Positions 58,071 through 64,000 of a DNA stretch of 64,000 nt are shown here, piece by piece. Source of the DNA: Methylobacterium terricola (GTDB lineage Bacteria; Pseudomonadota; Alphaproteobacteria; Rhizobiales; Beijerinckiaceae); NCBI RefSeq assembly GCF_006151805.1, contig NZ_VDDA01000005.1, forward strand, positions 372,001-436,000. The letters are read 5' to 3'. A program made the position numbers and the translations under genes. How positions within the stretch are numbered: position 1 is the first letter of the stretch; each line of letters opens with the position of its first letter. Below the pieces are notes generated by a model. It searched no databases. It saw nothing but the letters and a program-made list of their open reading frames with translations, and had not been told where the DNA came from.

Positions 58071-59114
58071 GTGGCCGCGTTCCGCCCCGCCCGGATCCTC
58101 GCGGTCACCCTCGCGGCTGTCCTCGCCGGGAGCGCGGTCGCCGTCCTGGCTCCCCTCGCCCGGGAGCGGCCGGCCGAGGGGCCGACGACAAAGGGGCCGG
58201 CGACGGATCCGCTGCCCGCGGAGGCCGTGGCGGCGCTCGCCGTCATCACCCCGGTTCCGGGCAGCCTCGGGGCGGATCCCGCGAGAGCAGCCCTCGGCCG
58301 GACCCTGTTCTCCGACGCGCGGCTGTCCCGCGGGGGCGACCGCGCCTGCATCACCTGTCACGACATCCGCACCAACGGCGCGAGCGCGGTGGCGCGGGAC
58401 CTGACGGCCGACCGCAGGCCGCTCGCGCGCAACACGCCGTCGGTCTTCAACGCAGCCTTGAGCTTCCGCCTCGGGTGGGCCGGCGAGATCCCGACTTTGC
58501 AGGATCAGGCCGAGGCCGATCTGACGCGCCCGGAATTCCTGGGCGGGTCCTGGCCCGCCATCCTGGCGGTGATCCGCGCCGATCCGGTGCTCGCCGGCCG
58601 GTTCCGGTCGGCCTTCGGTCGGGACGCCGACCGGGCGGCGGTGATCGATGCGGTCGTCAGCTTCGAGCGCAGCCTGCTCACCCCGGACAGCCGCTTCGAC
58701 CGATGGATGCGCGGCGAGAGCGGCGCCGTCACCGAGGCGGAGCGGGCGGGCTACGCTTTATTCCGGGGCATCGGCTGCGCGGCCTGCCACCAGGGCGTCA
58801 ATGTCGGGGCCAACCTGTTCGAGAAGGTCGGGATCTTCGTCGCGATCCCCGACAAGGCCGCCGAGGTGCTGCGGGTGCCGAGCCTGCGCAACGTCGCGGT
58901 CACGGCGCCCTACTTCGACGACGGCAGCGTCGCCACGCTCGCCGAGGCGGTCAGGCTGATGGCCCGGGTCCAGCTCGGCCGGGAGCTGACCGCCGCGCAG
59001 GCCGACGCGATCGTGGCGTTCCTCGGCACCCTGACCGGCTCCTACGAGGGACGCCCCCTGACGGCGCCGCGGGCACCCGGCATCGCGGTGCCGCCGCCGC
59101 AGCCGAGAGGCTGA
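58071..59114 (+). CDS. Di-haem cytochrome c peroxidase (CcpA/MauG family)
   Basis: 347-residue periplasmic protein with N-terminal signal (RILAVTLAAVLAGSAVAVLA). It has two c-type haem sites, CITCH at residues 93-97 and CAACH at 236-240, and the family blocks ARAALGRTLFSDARLSRGGD, NTPSVFNAALSFRLGWAGEI and LRVPSLRNVAVTAPYFDDGS. It reduces hydrogen peroxide with electrons from cytochrome c, or, as MauG-like enzymes do, oxidises protein residues. The GTG start comes 2 bases after the response-regulator stop, and the kinase gene follows, so it sits inside a two-component operon. Confidence 0.93.
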   Translation: MAAFRPARILAVTLAAVLAGSAVAVLAPLARERPAEGPTTKGPATDPLPAEAVAALAVITPVPGSLGADPARAALGRTLFSDARLSRGGDRACITCHDIRTNGASAVARDLTADRRPLARNTPSVFNAALSFRLGWAGEIPTLQDQAEADLTRPEFLGGSWPAILAVIRADPVLAGRFRSAFGRDADRAAVIDAVVSFERSLLTPDSRFDRWMRGESGAVTEAERAGYALFRGIGCAACHQGVNVGANLFEKVGIFVAIPDKAAEVLRVPSLRNVAVTAPYFDDGSVATLAEAVRLMARVQLGRELTAAQADAIVAFLGTLTGSYEGRPLTAPRAPGIAVPPPQPRG

Positions 59115-59130
59115 CCCCCATGAGGCGCGC

Positions 59131-61707
59131 ATGAGGCTCACCGTTCAGGCGACTGTGCTCGGCGCGCTCCTGGCCGCCCTGCTCACCTGGCTGATGATCA
59201 ACGGCAAGGGCGAGCTGGACGCCGATCACCTGCGGACGCAGCGCAGTGTCGACGCCCTCGCGCTCGCCGAATCCCGGCTGCAGCACGACGTGCTCCGGGC
59301 GCGGACGGGCCTCCTGCGCAACTACGACCCGATCGTGGCGCATGTTCGGGAGATGGAGGAGGCGCTGGCCGGGCTGCGCGCGGCGAGCGGCCAGGATGAC
59401 CCCGCGATGCGCGCCCTGACGGAGGCGATCGCCAGGGAGGCGCAGATGGCCGAGCGCTTCAAGACCGGAAACGCCCTCGTTCAGAACTCGATCGCGTATT
59501 TCGATTCCCTGAGCGACCGCCTCTCCGACACGGATGTCGACGTGCGGCTCGCCCAGGCGGTCGCGGCCATTCAGGTTCGGGTCTCGGAACTCGCCCGGGA
59601 CGCGACGCGTGAGCGGATCGAGGACATCCGCGTCCGGCTCGATGCCCTCGCGTCCGGCGACTTGGCGTCCGGCGACTTGGCGTCCACCGGCTCGGCGTCC
59701 ACCGGCTCGGCGTCGGGCGGCTCGGCGTCCGGCGCTCCCGCGGCGGACCGGGCGGCGGACATCGCCGCCATCGTCCTGCACGGACGCCAGCTCCTCGACC
59801 TGCTGCCGCAGGTCGACGCCGCCACCCGCTCGCTGCCGGCCTCGTCGAGCGAGGCGGCGCGGCGCGCCCTCCTCGATGCCCGCCGCGCCCTGAAGGACCG
59901 GCGTCAGGCCCGCGCCGACGGCTTCCGCCTCGCGCTCTACGCGGCCGCCCTCGCCCTGGTGGCCCTGGTGATCCGCGTCGGCCTGCTGATGCGGGCGGGG
60001 ACCGTCTGCTTGCGCCGGACGATCGCCTTCCAGCTCGTGGTCGCCCAGGCCGCGAACCGCTTCCTGGCGAGCCAGCCCGACGAGATCTCCGCCTGCATCG
60101 GCGAGGTTCTCGCGATGATCGGCGAGGGCCTGGGCGTGGATCACGGCTACGTGCTCATGCTCGACGGGAGCGACGCGGTCCACCTCTGGGGCCGGGCCGG
60201 CCGCCCGCTTCCCCTCGGCTGGCCGCGGGCGCAGCGCGACCTGATCCCCGACATCCTCGCCGTGCCCGACGACCACCTCTTCGTCGAGGCCGCCGCGGGC
60301 ACCGGCCCGCCGGCCCTGGTGCGGGCGCTCGCCATGCGCGGCGTCGTCTCGTGGACCGGCGCGCGGCTGCGCCGCGGGGATCGGATCGTCGGCGTGATGT
60401 GCTTCGAGCGCGGCAGCCCGCAACCGGCCTGGCTGCGGCACTCGCGCGGCCTTCTGCAGATCGGGGCCGACAGCTTCGGGGCGGCCCTGGAGCGCCAGCA
60501 CGTCTGGGCCGAGCGCCGCGAGATCGAGGCCACCTTGCGGCGCGCGCAGAGGCTGGAGGCGATCGGCATCTTCGCCAGCGGCGTGGCCCACAACATCAAC
60601 AACGTGCTCAACGTCATGCTCGGCCACGCCGAGATCGCCGCCGACGCCCTGCCGGCCGACCCGCGCCGGGCCGCCCGGCAGATCGATCTCCTGGTCCGGG
60701 CGGGCGGCCGGGCGCGCGAGATCGCCGGACAGATCCTCGATTACGGCCGGCGGGGCTCCGCTTCGCGGGCGACGAGCGTCGTCGAGGCGGTCGTGGCCGA
60801 GACGGTGGCCCAGATCCGCACCTCGACGACCGACCCGGCGGCGATCCGCCTCGCCGGGACCGCGGACGGCGCGGTCGTCGAGGGCGAGCCGGCGCAGTTG
60901 CAGCAGGTGGTCCACAACCTGATCCGCAATGCCCTCCAGGCCTCCGATCCGGGCGGGGCGGTCGACGTGCAACTCGAACGCGTCCCCTTGCGCGAGCGGC
61001 GGATTCTCTCGCACGGCGAGCTGGGCCCCGGCGAGTACGTCTGCATCCGCGTCGCCGATCAAGGCCGCGGCATGGATACGGCCACGCTCGCGCGGATCTT
61101 CGAGCCGTTCTTCACCACCCGCCCGGCCGGGACCGGGCTCGGCCTCGCCACCGCGTTCGAGTTCGTCCAGGAGCAGGACGGTGCCTTCCACGTGCGCAGC
61201 GCTCCGGCAGCGGGCAGCGCGTTCGAGGTCTGGTTGCCGGTCTGCCCGCAGGCCGGGCCGGCGGTCGCTGCCGTCGGCGGCACCGTGATGATCGTCGGAA
61301 GCGCCCGCTCCGCGATCCAGGAGGACGAGGAGACCCTCGCGGCGCTGGGCTACGAGCCCGTCGGCTACGCCGATCCGGACGCGGCGCTGGCGGCGCTCCG
61401 CGCGGAGCCGGGACGCTTCGACCTGCTGATCGTCGAGAACCAGCCATCCGGACGTTTGGGGCTCACGTTCGCCCGCCGCGCCGCCCGGATCATCCATCGC
61501 CCCATCGTGCTCTCCCTGTCGGCCGCGGATACGGTGAGGCCGGAGGTGCTCTCGGCGATCCCCATCGTCGACGTCGCGCACCGGCCGTGGCGCTCGCATG
61601 CCCTCGCGCTCATGCTGCGGCGGCACCTGGGTTCGGACCTGCGAGGTTCCGCCCGGCACGGGAGAGCCGGGACTCGGGCGGCAACGCCGTCGCGGAGCCT
61701 CCACTGA
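59131..61707 (+). CDS. VirA-like hybrid sensor histidine kinase with degenerate receiver
   Basis: 858-residue membrane kinase. First membrane span at about residues 8-22, long helical periplasmic sensor (DAHL-type) to about 265, second span at about 267-288. A GAF-like domain lies at about 310-455. The dimerisation box reads GIFASGVAHNINNVLNVMLG with phospho-His487. The ATPase has N box QQVVHNLIRNAL, DQGRGM and GTGLGL. The C-terminal part (about 718-840) is receiver-shaped, but the acidic pair is replaced (IVGSARS) and the phospho-Asp is replaced by Glu at 769 (LLIVENQPSG). The response regulator at 57283 is the obvious partner. The input is unknown; the peroxidase in between suggests a redox or peroxide cue. 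Confidence 0.9.
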   Translation: MRLTVQATVLGALLAALLTWLMINGKGELDADHLRTQRSVDALALAESRLQHDVLRARTGLLRNYDPIVAHVREMEEALAGLRAASGQDDPAMRALTEAIAREAQMAERFKTGNALVQNSIAYFDSLSDRLSDTDVDVRLAQAVAAIQVRVSELARDATRERIEDIRVRLDALASGDLASGDLASTGSASTGSASGGSASGAPAADRAADIAAIVLHGRQLLDLLPQVDAATRSLPASSSEAARRALLDARRALKDRRQARADGFRLALYAAALALVALVIRVGLLMRAGTVCLRRTIAFQLVVAQAANRFLASQPDEISACIGEVLAMIGEGLGVDHGYVLMLDGSDAVHLWGRAGRPLPLGWPRAQRDLIPDILAVPDDHLFVEAAAGTGPPALVRALAMRGVVSWTGARLRRGDRIVGVMCFERGSPQPAWLRHSRGLLQIGADSFGAALERQHVWAERREIEATLRRAQRLEAIGIFASGVAHNINNVLNVMLGHAEIAADALPADPRRAARQIDLLVRAGGRAREIAGQILDYGRRGSASRATSVVEAVVAETVAQIRTSTTDPAAIRLAGTADGAVVEGEPAQLQQVVHNLIRNALQASDPGGAVDVQLERVPLRERRILSHGELGPGEYVCIRVADQGRGMDTATLARIFEPFFTTRPAGTGLGLATAFEFVQEQDGAFHVRSAPAAGSAFEVWLPVCPQAGPAVAAVGGTVMIVGSARSAIQEDEETLAALGYEPVGYADPDAALAALRAEPGRFDLLIVENQPSGRLGLTFARRAARIIHRPIVLSLSAADTVRPEVLSAIPIVDVAHRPWRSHALALMLRRHLGSDLRGSARHGRAGTRAATPSRSLH
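59644..59733. repeat. 15-bp tandem repeats in the kinase sensor domain
   Basis: Six 15-base units beginning GCGTCC, in pairs of slightly different versions, code for LASGD, LASTG, SASTG and SASGG-type pentapeptides (residues 172-201). They form a flexible Ser/Ala/Gly linker in the periplasmic domain. Unit length keeps the frame, so copy number may vary. Confidence 0.8.
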
Positions 61708-61920
61708 ACGGTCGGGACCGGTCGCGGCGGCATCTCGGAGCCTCGTCGGAGGAGGGATCCGCCCTGGACCGCGTACGAGGCAGGCGCGCCGCAGCAGTCG
61801 GTTTTCGGGCGACACACCGGCCCCGATGCGGGGCCGCGCGGCCTGGTGTGGCCCGCGCCTCCATGTCTTCGGGTCACGGGCTGTTGTGAGACAAAGGGTC
61901 GGCGAAAGCGGCTGCCGGTA

Positions 61921-62451
61921 TCAGCCCTCGTCCTGCCACCGCCGCAGATCCGTCTGATCATGATAGGCCATGCGGTCGGGCGTCGTGATGAACTCGATCG
62001 TCGTACCCCAGGGCATCCGGCCGTAGCAGACCCGGTTTCCCGGACCCTTTTCGGTCGCGTAGGGAATGGCGCGCGGCGTGGTCAGGGGCGTGCCGCCCGC
62101 CTGCGCGAAGCGCGCGACCGACGCCTCGATGTCGTCGGTGTAGAGCGCGAAATGCGTGATGCCGAAGTCGCTGGCCCGGATCGGCTGGGCCTGGTCGGGG
62201 CCGTGCATCTCGAACAGCTCGATGTCGGCCCCGGTACCGATCTTGACCATCACCTGGCCGCGAACGACCGTTCCGGGAAACGCGCCGACCGCCCGCTCGA
62301 AGTCGGACCCCTGCCGCGGCGGATCCTGCGGTCCGAAGGACTGGTAGATCACCTGGCCGCCGAAGGCGTTCACCAGGAACGATGTCGCCGCCTCGATGTC
62401 CGGCACCGTGATGCCGATGTGATTGACGCCGCGAATGACGGGTGCGGACAT
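61921..62451 (-). CDS. VOC-family (glyoxalase/dioxygenase-like) protein
   Basis: 176-residue vicinal-oxygen-chelate protein. Two beta-alpha-beta-beta-beta modules are visible: NHIGITVPDIEAATSFLVNA with a metal His at residue 11, and DFGITHFALYTDDIEASVAR with a second His, closing with GTTIEFITTPDRM, whose Glu completes the metal site. ELFEMHG in between is also typical. Substrates range from methylglyoxal adducts to catechols and cannot be told from sequence. It is co-directional with the hydrolase and dehydrogenase upstream, possibly forming a small catabolic or detoxification operon. Confidence 0.88.
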   Translation of the reverse strand: MSAPVIRGVNHIGITVPDIEAATSFLVNAFGGQVIYQSFGPQDPPRQGSDFERAVGAFPGTVVRGQVMVKIGTGADIELFEMHGPDQAQPIRASDFGITHFALYTDDIEASVARFAQAGGTPLTTPRAIPYATEKGPGNRVCYGRMPWGTTIEFITTPDRMAYHDQTDLRRWQDEG

Positions 62452-62566
62452 GACACTCTCCTTCTTTGACGGGGATCGATCGCGACCCCTTGGTCGACCC
62501 CTCGACCAAGCTTTGCCCGCAGGGTCGCGGCCGGTTTGGCCCGCCCTGCCGCACGGGCTTTGGTTG

Positions 62567-63415
62567 TCACTCGGCCTCGAGGAACGCGATCAGGGCCGCC
62601 GCGACCTCGTGCGGCCGCTCGTCGGCGACGTAGTGGCCGCACCGGGCGATCGCGCCGCCCGTCACGGTGCCGGCGAACTCCTGCAGCATCGGCACCATCC
62701 GGGGGCCGAACCGCTGGTCTCCCCCTAAGCCGAGCACCGGTATCTCGAGCGGCCGCTTCTTGTACGCGAGGGCGGCCGCATGATCGGCGGCGAGGGTGCG
62801 ATACCATTCCATGCCGCCGCGCGTGCGGCCGGGGCGCGCCATCGCCTGCGCGTAGATCTCGACGTCCGCCGGATCGAAGGTCCCGTGATCGTGGAACCGC
62901 TCGGCCATGAAGGTCGAGAGATAGTCGTATTCCCGGCCGTGGATCAGGCGCTCGGGCAGATCCCGGTGGCTGTGGAATCCGAAGTGCCAGAGCCTCGCGG
63001 TCGTCGCCTCCCATTCGGTCCAGCCGGGAAGCGGCACGTCGAGCACGGCGAGATGCGTGACCGCCTCCCGGTAGAGCGCCGCCTGCGGCAGCGCCACCAT
63101 GCCGCCGATGTCGTGTCCGCACACCGCGTAGCGCTCGTGCCCGAGGGCGACCATGACCTCGTGCGCATCGCGCGCCATCGTCGCCTTGTCGTAGCCGTCG
63201 AGCGGACAGTCGGAGAAGCCCGCGCCGCGCAGATCGAGCGCCACCACGCTGAAGCGTTCGGCCAGCACCGGCATCACGTGGTGCCATTCCCACCAGGTCT
63301 CGGGCCAGCCGTGAAGGAGGAGTATCGGCGGGCCGGCGCCCCCGGTGACGGCGTTGAGCCTGATGCCGTTCGCCGGCACCAGTTGCTGGCTAAATCCCTG
63401 CAAAGTCGCGATCAT
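62567..63415 (-). CDS. Alpha/beta hydrolase, epoxide hydrolase/haloalkane dehalogenase-like
   Basis: 282-residue hydrolase. Oxyanion motif HGWPE at residues 35-39, nucleophile Asp102 in GHDIGG and base His261 in CGHYVADE give the Asp-His pattern of epoxide hydrolases and dehalogenases rather than a Ser esterase. The cap domain includes LPGWTEWEATTARLWHFGFH and YDYLSTFMAERF. It is co-directional with the VOC gene downstream (115 bases apart) and the short-chain dehydrogenase upstream. Confidence 0.9.
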   Translation of the reverse strand: MIATLQGFSQQLVPANGIRLNAVTGGAGPPILLLHGWPETWWEWHHVMPVLAERFSVVALDLRGAGFSDCPLDGYDKATMARDAHEVMVALGHERYAVCGHDIGGMVALPQAALYREAVTHLAVLDVPLPGWTEWEATTARLWHFGFHSHRDLPERLIHGREYDYLSTFMAERFHDHGTFDPADVEIYAQAMARPGRTRGGMEWYRTLAADHAAALAYKKRPLEIPVLGLGGDQRFGPRMVPMLQEFAGTVTGGAIARCGHYVADERPHEVAAALIAFLEAE

Positions 63416-63466
63416 GATCGCACCCCGGTCGGATGGTGGCGTGGAAACGGTGCGGCAGGCCGGCGC

Positions 63467-64000
63467 TCAGGGCCGATCGAAATCCGTCGCGATCGAGATC
63501 TCGCGCCAGGCCTCGAGATCGCGGCGAAATGCCGTCAGCTTCCGCTCGGCGATCGCGTGCGCGACCGGGCCGAGCGGCAGGTGAAGCGGAGCGTCGTCGG
63601 CATCGACCGCCCGCAGGATCACGGCCACGGCCTTGTCGGGATCGCCGGCCTGGTTGCCGTCGTTGGTCTCGCGATAATGCCGGCGCGAGCTCGCCGCATA
63701 GTCCGGCATCTCCCGTGCCGCCATGGTGATCGAGCGACCGAGGAAATCGGTGCGAAACGGCCCGGGCTCGACGATCAGCACGCGGATCCCGAAGGGTTCC
63801 AGTTCGCTCGCGAGCGCCTCGGACACGCCCTCCACGGCGAACTTGGCGGCATTGTAGTAGCCCCCTCCCCCGGCGCCCGCGATGCCGGCACCCGAGGACA
63901 TGGTGACGATCGTGCCGCCCTTACGCCGCAGGGTGGGCAGGGCGGCCCGGGTGGTCTCGATGAGGCCGAAGACGTTCACCTCGAACATCGGTCGGTATTC
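63467..64000 (-). CDS. Short-chain dehydrogenase/reductase, N-terminus beyond window edge
   Basis: The C-terminal part of a Rossmann-fold oxidoreductase. The visible frame has EVNVFGLIETTRAALPTLRR, the catalytic Ser in TIVTMSSGAGIAG, the Tyr/Lys pair in GGYYNAAKFAVEGVSEAL and VLIVEPGPFRTDFLG after it. The nucleotide-binding N-terminus (TGxxxGxG) lies beyond base 64000. The last 60 residues are variable. It is probably first in an operon with the hydrolase and VOC genes. Confidence 0.9.
   Translation of the reverse strand, partial: EYRPMFEVNVFGLIETTRAALPTLRRKGGTIVTMSSGAGIAGAGGGGYYNAAKFAVEGVSEALASELEPFGIRVLIVEPGPFRTDFLGRSITMAAREMPDYAASSRRHYRETNDGNQAGDPDKAVAVILRAVDADDAPLHLPLGPVAHAIAERKLTAFRRDLEAWREISIATDFDRP

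Overview
The window comes from a high-GC alphaproteobacterium. The very high GC content, the GroEL sequence, a VirA-like sensor kinase and Dpp-type transport genes all fit Methylobacterium or a close Hyphomicrobiales relative; this is an inference from sequence character, as no rRNA or other marker lies in the window. Genes are closely packed, with many 4-base stop/start overlaps (ATGA or GTGA).

Region by region. (1) 1-9082: a sulfur-scavenging type cluster. It holds a peptide/opine-type ABC transporter (two permeases, one ATPase, two substrate-binding proteins), a MetQ/NlpA-like binding protein, an MsuE-like FMN reductase and an SfnG-like flavin monooxygenase. Downstream lies a deletion scar in which the 5' half of an SfnB/DszC-like acyl-CoA dehydrogenase gene is fused out of frame to the 3' part of a second binding-protein gene. 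(2) 9083-12952: a groES-groEL pair whose GroEL lacks the GGM tail, a 41-residue single-span membrane protein and a YdhS/COG4529-like FAD protein. (3) 13061-14808: two insertion-sequence remnants (IS3 and IS1182 families) joined end to end, then non-coding or degraded DNA. (4) 14809-48253: the centrepiece, all on the minus strand. A very AT-rich control region precedes one 8326-codon gene for a giant tandem-repeat surface or secreted protein. It has an N-terminal LEPRxLL-like motif, two DUF4347-type domains of which only the second keeps a His/Cys dyad, an SdrD-B-like domain, dozens of roughly 100-residue cadherin/Ig-like repeats and a non-RTX tail. TolC-like, HlyD-like, GAF-TM-HlyD and M50-protease-HlyD genes follow in tight order, then a GGDEF/EAL gene. 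No ABC ATPase, the usual motor of type I secretion, lies in this cluster. (5) 48560-51656: ECF sigma factor, anti-sigma factor, SrpA-like catalase-family peroxidase and cytochrome b561, with a candidate ECF promoter. (6) 51751-53015: a small secreted protein translationally coupled to a class III adenylate/guanylate cyclase with a 12-bp coding repeat. (7) 53271-55967: a glycosyltransferase and a cytochrome P450. (8) 56240-61707: a small hypothetical gene, then response regulator, di-haem peroxidase and VirA-like hybrid kinase with a degenerate receiver. (9) 61921-64000: VOC-family protein, alpha/beta hydrolase and a short-chain dehydrogenase cut by the window edge.

Best candidate for an undescribed system: the giant DUF4347/tandem-repeat protein with its TolC + HlyD + GAF-HlyD + M50-HlyD export/processing set and neighbouring c-di-GMP enzyme. 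The proposal is that the M50-HlyD membrane protein and a possibly self-cleaving DUF4347 domain replace or supplement the usual ABC/protease parts. Gene content and overlaps are seen directly; the joint function is inference.
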